From NCBI RefSeq assembly GCF_047495875.1, contig NC_092461.1:94866431-94930430 (forward strand): 64,000 bases of DNA, given 5' to 3'. The position numbers and the translations under genes were made by a program. This DNA is from Pithys albifrons albifrons (lineage: Eukaryota; Chordata; Aves; Passeriformes; Thamnophilidae). How positions within the stretch are numbered: position 1 is the first letter of the stretch; each line of letters opens with the position of its first letter. Shown here in pieces: positions 27,858 to 39,735 of the stretch. Below the pieces are notes generated by a model. The model was not told where the DNA came from, did not search any database, and saw only the letters and a program-made list of their open reading frames with translations.

Positions 27858-27916
<59 letters not shown>
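27858..27916. repeat. (TA)n microsatellite
   Basis: About 29 uninterrupted TA units. The sequence is perfectly self-complementary and so can fold as a cruciform. It also lies inside, and creates, the 'YIYIYI' stretch of the spurious frame at 27757-28119. Confidence 0.97.
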
Positions 27917-27919
<3 letters not shown>

Positions 27920-28738
27920 GTGGGGGTTTTTATGAAGGGGAAAAGGATCTGGTGAGCAAAACTGAAAGGCAGAACAGTAAGATAATGCCTAGTCTCAGGG
28001 AAGAGACCACTCCCACTATTCCAAGCCCATTGAAGATGTCAATAGAAATGGTCCCATTAATTTCAACAAGTGCTGAATTTGACTTTCTTGAAAATTATTC
28101 TGTTCTTTATTTATGGTAGTAAAAGGGAAAAAATACCAGCTCAAGCCAGAGGGAAATGATACATCATCTTCCTGTCACAAAGGGAGTGAAAAATTAGCAG
28201 ATTACTTCATGCACTACTCTGGTTGCTACAGAGTGCTGGAGAGCACACAGCAATACACAAAGGTCAGCTTTCTGCTGTTACAACATGAGATTATCTAAAG
28301 CACTTCATGATTTACGTAAGTGTGAAACAGACTCTTGTGGGCACTGTCATGAAAAATCCCAAGACAACTGAGAAACTGTTTGTCAGTTTCTATCCGTGAT
28401 AGCCTTTGTCACTACCCCAATATTCTTTCTTCAAAGGAATGAGAGGTCACAGCTAATGATGCATTCTGAAAGATGATACTCCTGTGAGGAGGTGACTCTT
28501 CTAGCATACCACAGAGAAGTATAAATGGAGCATAGAAAGCTTACATGGGAAATATATTTTTATCAAAGAAGAAAAGCAAACCTATTTACTAAATGACAAT
28601 CAAAGATAAAGTTGGTGAAATCCATTTCCACAATATTTCATAGTTGCTATTACTGATAATACATCTGTGGCTGATACACATCTTGATCACTAATGTGTTT
28701 CTTTAAAAAATGCACCTTGTGTACCATGACTGTACAAG

Positions 28739-28957
28739 TCATTTACTATGTTGGATTGTGTCTCTATTTCTTTCACTTGAACTGCTGGCTCTTGTTCTTT
28801 GACTGCTCCTGTTCATTGGCACTGAATTCTGCTTTGCAGTCTTAGAGCTGATAACAAGTGGTTCATTATCTCTGCCAGTAGAAGAGTTATGACTTTGTGA
28901 CTCCCATCTAAGCCAGGATGTCTTTGTTGCATTACCAGTGTTCCCATACAAGGCTAA
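28739..28957 (-). pseudogene. Possible coding exon or retropseudogene fragment, unidentified
   Basis: A minus-strand open stretch of about 72 codons, rich in Ser, Thr, Asn and Arg, ends in a TAA. It has no AUG at its start. Just upstream on the minus strand is 'ccttcacatttgattag', which could serve as a splice acceptor. The composition resembles a hydrophilic disordered protein tail and differs from the surrounding frames, but I cannot name the protein and the stretch may be chance. Confidence 0.15.
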
Positions 28958-29302
28958 TCAAATGTGAAGGACCTCAGATTTTCATGTGTTGCTTGCTTCC
29001 TATAATTTATCTGTGACTTCAAGCATTTAAATAAATCATCCATATTTAGTGGCAGAAGTGCACTGATGATCCTGTTCCTTGCAATTATGCAAGCTGAGGC
29101 ATGCCAATTAATGCCAACTGAGATATTGCCTCACACTTTGGAAGTTCTCAAACATATCATGCAAAATTTGCTCACCTTCAATCTATGAAGATCATACTCA
29201 ACCCCAGCAGCCTCCCTGTCTAAATATGAGTTGTCAAGACCACAATTACAATATATACTTACATTAATGTATGTTTTAATGTAAGTTTGCAGAATGCCAG
29301 CA

Positions 29303-29600
29303 CAGAGTCACAGAATGGTTTATGTTGGAAGGGTCCTCAAAGGTCAATGAGTTCCAAACCCCCTGTCATGGACTAGAAAAACTAGATCACATTCCTAAAG
29401 CCCCATCAAGTCTTGCTTTAAATAATTCCAGGGACGTGGCATCCACAACTTCCCTGGGCAACCTGTTCCAGTGACTCAACATCCTCACAGTAAAAAATTT
29501 CCTCCTGATATCTGATCTAAACCTACTCTCTTTCAGTTTAAAGAACATCTCCCTTGTTCTATCAACTTCGAAACTTTCTCTTTGATGACTGCAAACTTTG
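29303..29600 (-). mobile_element. CR1 retrotransposon, 5'-truncated 3' end, minus strand
   Basis: Read on the minus strand it ends in the CR1 3' terminus (plus-strand 'gttggaagggtcctcaaaggtc' region, from 29320). It contains the end of the CR1 reverse-transcriptase frame (29387-29600: ...LKESRFRSDIRRKFFTVRMLSHWNRLPREVVDATSLE...). The frame around it is broken, and this is a dead fossil. Confidence 0.9.
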
Positions 29601-32185
29601 AACCATGAGACAAAAATAAATTGTAGACTGTTGATCCTTATTTCTGTTTTGTAAAGCAAACTAAAACATGCTTGACATCACAGAAATGTTAGAATATTTC
29701 AAACAATGGTAATGCAATTTTGGTAGGGGAAATGGATGGCCATATAGCCCTTTAGGTTAAGTAATGAATTAAACTGTGCACTGATCTTTGTCTGGAAAAA
29801 AGGAAAGTTGAGAAACTATCAGGAATATTAGAAATCTCTTTTTATTTCCTGCTACTGAAAATATGTTATTTTTAGAGAGTTTTTAAATGAATAAAACAAT
29901 CAAGCTATAAAGTGGAGGGGATTTCATTATTGTATTTTTTTCTTTTTGTTTTTCTTTTTCCTTAGTAAAAAAAACCAAGTGCCTTTAAATACATTGCAAT
30001 GGTCCTGGATTATGACTAAAAGTCTCAAATATCCAGGTAAAATTAATTCATAATTCATAATTTTAATCAAAGTTAATCAAAATTTATTAAACACACCCAC
30101 CCTCCCCAACTGTTCATATTCTTCTCCATTTCATGAGGACAGGGTTTTTTCCAGTGATGGGATAATGTAACATTATGGTCAGTTTGCACTTGGGTTTATA
30201 TCTATTTAAGTACTCTGACAAATATTTATATATACTGTGAGTAGGCATGTAGGATGTTTCTTAGAATAAATCTTACCTTTATACCGCTGTTATAAAAAGG
30301 TGACAGGAAATCAATATGAAAATAATAAATAGATCAAAACTGAATGTTAATTTAATTATGTATTTTAAACATGTACTTTGGCACATCTCATAAATGTTAA
30401 AGACACATGTCAGATTATAAGACATGACTTCTGAATAATAAAGTATTAAAAATACCCTAATGAACAGTTTGTTACTCTGAGGCTTCATCCACTGTTACTA
30501 TATTAAAACCATAATAAAGCAAAGTGGCAACATTTCAGCACAATAAGTAAGTTTACTTCAGTCCTTGCTTGATCCTACTGTTAAAAAATATAACAATAAG
30601 ATACATTCTGTGGCTAACTTGATTTATCCAATTATACTGCTTTTGAAACAGAGACCACTGGTAAAAAACCATCTCTTTCAGCAATCTTAGTTTCCAGCAA
30701 AAATCCTTTTTTCTGTTAGGCAAGTCTGTTGCAAGCACTGGCCTCAGCCAGAAACTAAAGTCTCTCATTGCTCTCCTCACAGAGATTCACATTTTCTAGA
30801 TAGTAAAAAACTAAAGATTACAATGCCATTGGAATTGTAAATGTCTTTGTACTGTGAGAAAAAAAAGCAAAAGAAGCCCATGCAGTCTCGTCATAAGCTG
30901 ATATTTCCCTCAAAATCCAATTAGGACCAAATAAAGCTAGACAATTTACATCAGCTAGACTGTTCATATGTACAGACCACTGTTGGTTTTTTCTGCTTAT
31001 TCTCTTAACTGTCGGGTGTCCTCTGGATTTCATGAATTACAGCAATCCAAATAAAAGTAACAGTTTAACCACTAATAAGGAACAGGACAGACGTTACCAT
31101 TTTTGTCCTAAAGTTAGGACACTTGTACCAAAGTTCATGTGGCTCCCTATCATGGGAAGAGCAGATCTTACGAAGAAGTTTAGGTGCAAAACTGGAACCT
31201 CCCATCAAATAACTGTCAATGTCTTCCCCCAAGTTTTCTTCTTCCCCACATTAAGCAAGCCTCTTACATAGCCCCACAATGTTTGGGTCAATAAAGCCAT
31301 AAAACAACTCAGAAGATTACTATTTTGACCATGTCTACATTACAAAGTAGCATAGTGCAACAGAAGGAGAGATGTCAGAGAAACAGTTGGTGTTGAGGAT
31401 ATAAAATCAGTGCTGCATAGATATGGTTGTGGGAGGATGAAGACGAGTGGAGAGAGTACTTCAGACTAGCTCCAGATTGACTGCAAGAAAAGAATTCTTT
31501 GAAGCAGTTGAAAGTCACTGAACTTATTCCAGAAACGCCTCTTTTGCTTTCAATTCCTCAAAAAGCAAAAGCAGTTCAAGCATTCTCAAATGATTCTGTA
31601 ATGACAACTGAAGCTCAGTAAGTGGGACATCCAGGAAATCAACTTCATCAGAACACTCCCTGGGAAAGTTGAATTGCTAATGTGGACCTGTCCCTAGCAC
31701 CAGTCTGCCAAACTCTGAACCACTCAGCAACCCTAGGCCAGATGCCAGTCCAAGAGACAATAAACCTCTCCAGATCATCAATATCTGGAAGAGCTCCACT
31801 GCTGGCCCAAAAGCTGAGTAAACACATGAACTCTGCCTTAAACCCAGCCTAATGAGTCCACTAGAGAAATGCAGCAGTTCACGACAGAGCTACACTAACA
31901 GATACAATGCTTATAAGAGCAAAGTTTCTTTCTGACTCACTGAATTAGGTACACAGTGGTCTGTGTTCATTCATGTTGAGGCATCATGAAAGATGCATGT
32001 AGGAAAAAATCCAAAAATTGTAAGACAGTATACCTATATATAAACTGACAGACTCCCTACATGGCAACACGGAGACCTTTACAATATAATGTTCTTCAGT
32101 TTGAAGTTATTATTTATTAGCACTGCTTAGATGGAACCATGCCACTCCTGAAGATGATAAAAAGAAAGAGTCATGGATAGGGTTT
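29601..32185. other. Unique sequence, no gene seen
   Basis: Open frames at 30818-31033 (minus, 71 codons) and 31032-31271 (plus, 79 codons) have somewhat protein-like composition but no motif that I can name. The rest is AT-rich. Confidence 0.5.
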
Positions 32186-32741
32186 TGTCTTGGTTTAAGC
32201 TGGCAAAATGCCAACTGCTCAGTACCAAGTCAGAGCCTCTCTCCCTTCACCGAGAAAGGGAGAAAGGGAAAAAAACCCTCTCAAACTACGTTTATGCTTA
32301 AACTATCTACATATATTTATACAGAAAAGAATAAAACTACAATATAACACACACACACAGATTAGGTATAACAACAATTTTCTACTTCCCACTAAACCAG
32401 ATTCTATTACTCTGGAGGTATATGCACTCCAAAAGACACCCAGAAAGAAACAGAAAGAGTAACAACAAAATATTTCTACTTCCCTGAACTCAAACAAAAG
32501 GCAAGTAGCGGCAGGAGCAGGAGCAAGGCCTAGCACAGCAAAACAATCCTAGCATGTCTTGCTTGTATTTCGGCCATGGTGGAACTGAGGAAAAACACCT
32601 CCTACTCCTGTATCATATCTTAGGTTTGGGTCATCTGGTATGAAATATTTCCTTGGTTACCCAGTCAGGTGATAGCTGTCTCTACCAATCCACATTGGTT
32701 TTCTAAGCCTGCCAATTTAAGGCCCAGCTAAAACCACTACA
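32186..32741 (-). mobile_element. Solo LTR, distant relative of the 24.5/44.5-kb family
   Basis: It begins 'tgtcttggtttaagctgg' and ends 'accactaca'. Its first 250 bp share the order of blocks of the 24.5-kb LTR: 'ggcaaaatgccaactg', the A-rich block, 'atatttatacagaaaaga', 'caatataacacacac' and 'acttcccactaa'. Its right half differs. The minus orientation follows from that relationship. The flanks (GGTTT / GTTCT) do not give a convincing 5-bp duplication, so the ends may be a few bases off. Confidence 0.7.
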
Positions 32742-32805
32742 GTTCTAAAATAAAATACAAAATCTGAAAATTCAACATGCCAACAGCATTTCCCAGATAA
32801 TCAAT

Positions 32806-33433
32806 TGTCCTAGTTCAGCAGGAGGGACCAGCTAACCCTGTGTGGGGGTGATCAAAGCTGTGTATTCTACCCCCTCTATTCATTCCCCAAGGTCAATGGG
32901 CCATTAGCAGCAGCTGCCCAGGGAGCCATTATCACCTTCACACCCAGCCTGAGGGGGGCAGAGCTGCTAATGTGCCATCAACAGTTCAATACCCCCTGGC
33001 TCCCAGAGTTAATCACCCATTGTGTGAGTCCCCACCCAGGGGGAGGGACTGGGTGCTCCCTGAGGGTACATAAGTGGTGGGTAAGAAGACCTCAGGAACC
33101 TCTCGTCGGATCCAGAGCAGCAGCAGGACCTCGACAGGAGGAGATCCCCGCTCTCGCCCAGACCACAGCCCTCGCCTGCACCAACAGGTTTTCCTTTCCT
33201 TTTGCTCTGGACTTGGGGGAACCACAGGGGTCTCAGCACAAGGGCAAACAAACCCCCTTGGGTTTGTGCCCCAGGACACTGGGTTATACTGCGGGGGTTT
33301 TTGTGAGTTGAAAGCAATTTCCCTTGTGTGTCAGTGTTGTTATTGTAATATTATTATTAAATTTTAGGTCTGACTTATAATCTCTCTCATGGTGAGTTCA
33401 TTTCCCCTGCTGGTTCACCTTTAAACCAGCACA
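32806..33433 (+). mobile_element. Solo LTR of an endogenous retrovirus, family 2, copy A
   Basis: 628 bp from TGTCCTAGTTC to AACCAGCACA, flanked by a perfect 5-bp target-site duplication TCAAT (32801-32805 and 33434-33438). It holds a TATA-like box TACATAAG at 33067-33074 and an ATTAAA polyA signal at 33356-33361. It aligns end to end with 51401-52058. Open frames of 88-113 codons inside it, on both strands, reflect its GC-richness and are not retroviral genes. Confidence 0.92.
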
Positions 33434-33438
33434 TCAAT

Positions 33439-35766
33439 GGACTATTTTTCAATCTGCTGCAAAGTTTTCAAACATTGGATACTCTCAATTTCCACAAAAA
33501 AAAAGAGAGATGTCTCTCAGTCTTCTTCTTCTAATTTTGACTAGATTACTCACAACTTCACACAGTGAGGATTCCCCAAAAGGAGATACAGTGAACTGAT
33601 CCCATAACAGTAGGCGATCAATAGCTACGAGTCTGTTTCTTGGCATCTTGAAATCTAAAAAGTCTTTCTGAAGAATTATTTGAAAACAGATTGGTCCACA
33701 TGAGGATTTTTTAAGACTTGAAAATACACTTTGCCAGACAGATGAATTTTACTGTGTACATGAGACAACAATTTTGGCTTCATGATTGTGTGGATTTACT
33801 TGTTTATTCTGGATCTGTAGCAATGACTGTAATGCCAAATTAAAAGGGTGGTTTGTGTGTTGCTTCTGAAAAAACCCTCAGAATTATTAATCTTTTTACT
33901 GTTATTTGACTAAGGAGCAAATTGAAGCCACTGAAAAAAATATGATATCAATGAAAATAAATCTCCAGGAAAAAAAAACAGTTACTTTTTCGTATAGGAA
34001 AGTAACACATCCCCCCCCCCTCCAAAAAACAAACAAATAAACAAACTCACTGAGAAACCTGCATTATTTCCTGGATTTTATGCATTATGCTTAGACCACC
34101 CCACATGTGAAAAAAACCCTTTTTCTCTTCTGCTCCACTGATTCATTATTGAAAAAAATGACTGAGAGACATAAAAGAGTTTTAACCCTTATTGCAGCCA
34201 GAAGAGACCACATAATAGAGGCCTTGATTAATCATAACTTTAAATGGAAGTAATTAAGTTAATAAATGAGTCATCCTGACCTCCTCATAAATTCTAACAA
34301 AAAAGAAATATTCCTCCTCTGGTGAGCTGGAGTACAAACAAGGTAAATCAGTCTGAAGGCATCCAGCTCTGTGAATCAGCTGTGGAAGATTCTCAGGGAA
34401 TGTTTCAAGATCACTTTGGTGTTTCAGGCTAAGTGAAATTAATTCTAGCCTAAGATAACAGATGAAAATTGTTCTGCAATTTTCTGACAGACATCTACGT
34501 GTTACCCAAAAGCCCCTTTCAAACTGTTTCCAAACCCTCTCTATCTCCTTCCACAACCAACCAACACCACCAATATATCACCACAACCCTTAGAAGAATA
34601 CTGTTTTCAATGTTTCTTACTGTCTCATTTTTTAACATCCAAGTCACATTAGATGACATAATGACTTGCTTTCATGGGCAAGAGACAAGAAAATTCTGGA
34701 ATTTTGGCTGACCTAAAGCATGCAACAGACAACCATTTCTAAGACATTTCTAAGTCCAAACATATTTTTATTATTCTATCCATTCTTGCCCTAAGTGCAC
34801 ATTTAACTAAAAGGAACAATTTGTTGATGAATAATATGTCATAATGTCTGTACTGTAAGTAGAAGGCACTTGTACCTGGAGATGAAAATTACATGTATAA
34901 CAAAAATAATAACTCTACGTAATGCAAGACAAAGCATAAAAAATGACCTTCACTATATAAGGATTTTTCTCATGTTTTATTAAAACATTAACCATTTATC
35001 TTTAAAAATAAAAAAAAAATAATGCCAAGTAATGCAAGAAGTCTGACAGTGTCAGTGAGATGACTGCTTACTTCAAACCATAGATATCAACTTGCCTTTG
35101 TTCTCCTAAGTTTTTTCCCCAGTTTCAGATACAATAAACTCTCTGTTGTATTATGATGACTTCTTTTGAGGTTAATCAGTATCATGTATTGCAGAATGCT
35201 ATATGTCAATCGTGTAATATAGAAAAAGAGAAAAAGAATATGAAGCAAAGGCTTAATAATTTAAATTTATTTATTCTCCAAATATTTTGGAGAATACTGA
35301 AAAATCACTTGAGAAAGTAGAAAATTAAATAAATGTGAATACAGTTTGGAAGAATGTAAAACCTTTCTCTATTTTCCAAAAGAATGGTGAATCTGAAGGA
35401 ATTAGGTAATATATTCATCGAGGTAAAAACAAGAGTTACTCTATGAAGTGAAAACAGGAAACCTCACTTAAAAAGCCAACCGTTGTTGCAAAATTTTACA
35501 CGAGAACTGAGCAGTCTGCCCATTTTTTACATATAAATTTCATAAGAGCTGACACTTTTAAACCATTATAAAGCTATAGATTTATGTGTTCTACAATACG
35601 ATTTCTGGAAAGGCTGTAACTTAAGACAGGAAATATTTAGGCCATTTTTAAATCTATAAAAGGTCAAATGACTTTATACAGTGTTCTTCTGCCAACTGGT
35701 ATTTTAGGGTCTGCTAAATTTCAGCAAGAGTGTATTTTAATGATAGATGTTTAATGTACTAAAAAT
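33439..35766. other. Unique AT-rich sequence, no gene seen
   Basis: It includes a poly-C run at about 34010-34020 and a perfect inverted repeat at 35272-35296. No coding signal is seen. Confidence 0.6.
35272..35296. repeat. Perfect 11-bp inverted repeat with 3-base loop
   Basis: The arms are TATTCTCCAAA and TTTGGAGAATA around TAT. No T-run or gene end makes this a terminator. It is probably incidental or the relic of a small palindrome. Confidence 0.8.
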
Positions 35767-35780
35767 ATATCCTCAATCTT

Positions 35781-36535
35781 CTCCGAGGACACCCCCTTGT
35801 CGCGGGGGAGAAGTTTGCGTGCCCTCATGAGGTTGAGAGCTATGCTGGAGGTGGTTTGTGCCGCCGGTAGGGTCTCCCATGCCAGACAGGTCTCAGCTGA
35901 AGGGTCAGACAAAGTGTGTCCACGGGCAGGATGGGCTCGCCAGCCGTCTGGCAACCATCCTAGGAGAAGGACAACTCCAACCCCAAACCCGGGCAGATGG
36001 AGCTCGTTTAGCTCTGTAAGGCCATCCATCTAAGAGAAGGATACTCTAACCAAACCTACGTCCTGAGGTATTCGCTGTCACCATCCAAGCTCGCTGGGCC
36101 GTGGCAGATGAACCTTAGGAGTAAAGGGTGGGGCCAGTTCTGCGCACGCTGTGCCTCACCTAAAAAATCCATTGCACAGGCTTGAAAGGTTCACCCACAT
36201 TGCAAAGCCCTGTAGCGACAGGTGAGGGTTGAAAACGACAGGTGATAGGAAGCAGCTGGAAGCCGCAGACCCAACCCTGCATGCAGGCGGTTCAGGATAT
36301 GGGTCATTTGAGACTTGACCCCGGAGATGACAGTCTCTTGTGGCAGCATCCTGAATGACCAAGCAGCCTTTTCTAGGGACAGCACTGCTTGCTCCACACG
36401 GAGAGGGGCCTAGCAAAGGTGGCCTAAACAAAGCTCATCTCCACACCCGGTTGGATAACTGCGGCCAACCGGCATCTTCCATGTGATCAAACAAAAACAA
36501 AGAGATTTCAAAGGCATACACCTGCCTGCAAAGGT
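35781..36535 (+). promoter_or_regulatory. 5' leader of the LINE, presumed internal promoter region
   Basis: GC- and CpG-rich leader with no open coding frame of its own. It holds an imperfect internal duplication: 'ccatcctaggagaaggacaa' at about 35957 and its diverged partner 'ccatctaagagaaggatact' at about 36027. The segment from about 36062 to 36210 is the part that reappears in the two SINEs at 60 kb. Because LINEs must carry their own promoter, transcription presumably starts near 35781, but no core promoter motif can be pointed to. The frame of the endonuclease stays open upstream of 36536 without an ATG, so the translation start is uncertain. Confidence 0.6.
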
Positions 36536-37165
36536 GTGCTCAAACTAACACTCACATGTTGGAACATCAGAACCATGCTTGATACTGGGGATAGTGGACG
36601 TTCTGAGTGTCGTTCTGCTCTAATTGCCCACGAGCTGTCACGGCTCAACATTGACATTGCTGCTCTCAGTGAAGTTCGTCTTCATGAGGAAGGCAGCCTT
36701 AAAGAACATGGTGCTGGCTACACACTCTACTGGTCAGGCAAACCCAAAACCGAAAGACACCTTTCAGGAGTTGGCTTCATGATTAAAAACTCCATTGCCT
36801 CCAAACTTGAAAATCTGCCAACAGATCATTCCGATCACATTATGTCCTTATGCCTCCCTCTACACAACAAGCAACATGTTGTTCTTTTTAGCGTATATGC
36901 CCCAACTCTCCAAGCTGACCCAGGGGAAAAAGACAAATTCTACACAGACCTGCGCCGCCTCACCCAAAATGTTCCTGCAGATGATAAGATCATAATCCTT
37001 GGTGACTTCAACGCCAGAGTAGGTAAGAATTCTGAAGCCTGGAAAGGAGTCCTGGGCAAGCATGGTTTTGGAAACTGCAACAACAATGGACGCCTCCTGC
37101 TAGAGTTTTGGCAGAACGGCAGCTCACCATCACCAACACTATCTTTCAACAGAAAGACAGCCTGA
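36536..37165 (+). pseudogene. LINE endonuclease (APE-type) part of the ORF
   Basis: This is the N-terminal part of the LINE polyprotein, an AP-endonuclease-like domain that nicks target DNA for target-primed reverse transcription. Visible motifs, counted from 36536, are TCWNIRT (about residues 7-13, metal-binding Asn), SEVR (45-48, catalytic Glu), SVYAPT (119-124) and LGDFNARVG (155-163, Asp and Asn of the active site). After about residue 190 the frame is lost: the family sequence continues in the +1-shifted frame that opens at 37108. A single-base deletion in 'gagttttggcagaacgg' (near 37,105-37,115) is the simplest cause. Residues after about 191 in this frame are therefore not genuine. Confidence 0.9.
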
Positions 37166-39735
37166 AGACAACCTGGATGCATCCTCGATCCAAGACCTGG
37201 CACCTCATTGACTATATCTTAGTACAACAGAGAAATGTCAGTGATGTCCGTTACACTCGAGTGATGCCAAGTGCAGAATGTCAAACAGACCACCGCCTTG
37301 TGCGCTGCAAACTTAACCTCCACTTCAAGCCCAAACCTAAGAGAGGCGGCATTTCAAGGAGGAGGCTCCAAGTCAGCAATCTTCAAGCAGCCTCAGTGAG
37401 AGACAGCTTCCAGGGAAACCTTCAAACTAGACTTAAAGATAATCCCATAGATCACTCTCCTGAAGCGCTTTGGCAACATATTAAAAGTTGCATCCTGCAG
37501 TCCTCTGAAGAGTCCCTAGGGTTCTCCTCCAAGAAAAACAAAGACTGGTTTGATGAGTACAATCAAGAGATCCAGGAATTGTTGAAGAAGAAGAGAACTG
37601 CTCACCAAGCACACCTTGCTCAGCCATCTTGCCATATAAAAAGAGCCGCCTTTCGTCTTGCATGCAGCAAGCTCCAACAGAAACTTCGAGACATCCAGAG
37701 CAAATGGTGGCTCAACCTAGCAGAAAAGACACAACTATGCACAGATTTGGGTGACCAAAGAGGATTCTATGACGCCCTGAAAGTAGTGTATGGACCAACA
37801 CACCAGGTTCAAAGCCCCCTACTAAGTACAGATGGTCAACTGCTTCTAATAGATAAAACCTCCATCCTGAACCGATGGTCTGAGCACTTTCAGACTCTCT
37901 TCAGTGCCAACCATGTAGTCCAAGGCTCAGCAATTCAGCACATTTCACAACAACCGGTGAAACATGAATTTGATGCAGCCCCTACTATGGGAGAGATACT
38001 CAAGGTCATACAGCAGGTGAAAACTGGCAAGGCAGCTGGGGTTGATGGAATTCCACCTGAAATCTGGAAGCATGGAGGTGAAGCACTCCATGCCAAATTC
38101 CACGAGCTTGTTGTGCGTTGCTGGGAACAAGGGGGACTACCACCAGATCTCCGTGATGCAGTCATCATCACCCTGTACAAGAAGAAAGGAGAAAAATCAA
38201 ACTGCTCAAATTACTGAGGTATTACTTTGCTCTCCATTGCTGGTAAAATCCTTGCAAGAATACTTCTGAACAGATTAGTACCCACTATTGCAGAAGAATT
38301 TCTACCTGAAAGCCAGTGTGGTTTCAGAGCCAATAGGAGCACCACAGACATGGTGTTTGTTCTCAGACAACTACAAGAGAAGTGTAGGGAACAGAACAAA
38401 GGTCTCTATGTAACCTTCGTTGACCTCACCAATTCTTTCGACACTGTGAGCAGAAAAGGCCTGTGGCAGATCCTGGAATGTTTAGGATGTCCCCCCAAGT
38501 TCCTCAAAATGATCATCCTGTTACATGAGGATCAGCGTGGACAAGTCAGATACGGCAATGCACTCTCTCAGCCCTTTCCAATAACCAATGGTGTGAAACA
38601 AGGTTGCGTCCTTGCACCAACTCTATTCACAATCTTCTTCAGCATGATGCTCCAAAGAGCCACGGCAGACCTCGATGAAGAAAATGGCATCTACATCCGA
38701 TATCGTACCGATGGAAGCCTATTCAACCTAAGGCGACTGAAGGCCCACACCAAGACCCTGAATCACCTTGTCCGTGAGCTGCTTTTTGCTGATGATGCCA
38801 CCCTCGTTGCTCACACAGAAGCAGCTCTGCAGCGCTTCACATCCTGCTTTGCAGAGGCTGCTGAGCTTTGTGGGCTGGAAGTCAGCCTGAAGAAGGCGGA
38901 AGTTCTCTACCAACCTGCACCTCAAGAAGTCTTCCATCATCCTCACATCACCATAGGCAATTCAGAACTTAAGTCAGTCCAGCAGTTCACCTATCTGGGA
39001 AGTATCATTTCCTCAGACGGCAAGATCGACAAAGAAATAGACAACAGGCTAGCAAGGGCATACAAAGCCTTTGGAAAACTCCATAAAAGAGTCTGGTCCA
39101 ATAAACACCTGAAGAAAAGTACAAAGATCAGTGTCAACAGAGCCATTGTACTGTCTACTTTTTTATATGGGTCTGAATCCTGGGTCATCTACCGCCACCA
39201 CCTGCGGCTTCTCGAACGCTTCCATCAGCGCTGCCTCCGTTCAATCCTAAACATCCACTGGTCTGATTACATGACTAATGTGTCTGTTCTTGAACAGGCA
39301 GGGGTCAGCAGTATCGAGGCCATGCTGATGAGAACGCAGCTGCGCTGGGCAGGGCACGTCTCCAGGATGGAGGATCACCGCCTTCCAAAGATTGTGCTCT
39401 ATGGTGAACTCGCCACCGGCTGCCGCAAGAGAGGAGCCTCAAAGAAGAGGTACAAGGACTCCCCGAAACAACACCTCAGCCTTGGCCATATTGACTGCCA
39501 CCAATGGTCCACTCTGGCCTCCAATCGGGATTCATGGAGACACACCTTTCACGACGCTGCTGCTTCCTTTGAGAATGCACAGAGAGTCAGTCTTGAGGAG
39601 AAAAGACAACGCAGAAAGAACTGTTCCTTGCCAATGTCACCCAGGGAGACGTTCCGCTGTGCCTTCTGTGACCGGACCTGCCTATCCCATATCAGCCTTT
39701 TTAGCCACCAGCATGCTTGCAGCAAGCGTGGGTAG
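37108..39735 (+). pseudogene. LINE endonuclease C-terminus, reverse transcriptase and zinc finger
   Basis: One frame is interrupted by a TGA at 38215-38217, which lies in the conserved reverse-transcriptase motif between NY and GI where an Arg codon (CGA) is expected; CGA to TGA is ordinary CpG decay. Before the stop are the endonuclease end (TTWMHPRS and HLIDYILV with Asp at about residue 35, then the TDHRLVRCK His-box at 60-62) and the first reverse-transcriptase block (GKAAGVDGIPPEIW, about 306-319). After it, counted from 38227, are GFRANRSTTD (32-41), FVDLTNSFD (64-72, catalytic Asp), NGVKQGCVLAPTLF (121-134), FADD (187-190, catalytic Asp pair) and FTYLGSIIS. The last 27 residues carry a C-x2-C-x12-H-x3-C zinc-binding pattern. 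The protein copies LINE RNA, and presumably the SINE RNA, at the nicked target in the nucleus. Confidence 0.92.

Larger units (their letters stand above)
26011..29302. other. Unique AT-rich sequence with a TA microsatellite, no confirmed gene
   Basis: Apart from the TA array at 27858-27916 and a weak candidate coding stretch at 28739-28957, nothing is recognised. A-rich simple sequence lies at 26700-26735. Confidence 0.55.

Noticed and set aside
30818..31271. Adjacent protein-like frames as a gene remnant
   Set aside because: They lie on opposite strands, I could not find a consistent motif, and the composition is close to that of chance frames in this window.
32970..33317. Open frames of 88-113 codons on both strands
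   Set aside because: They fall inside a solo LTR with a perfect target-site duplication and are a by-product of its GC content.
35272..35296. Transcription terminator
   Set aside because: A perfect hairpin but no T-run, no gene next to it, and not a eukaryotic termination signal.
36536..39735. A host gene (such frames are often named craniofacial development protein 2-like in databases)
   Set aside because: Endonuclease and reverse-transcriptase motifs, target-site duplication and the missing introns identify a LINE; the database name is a known mislabel for such elements.
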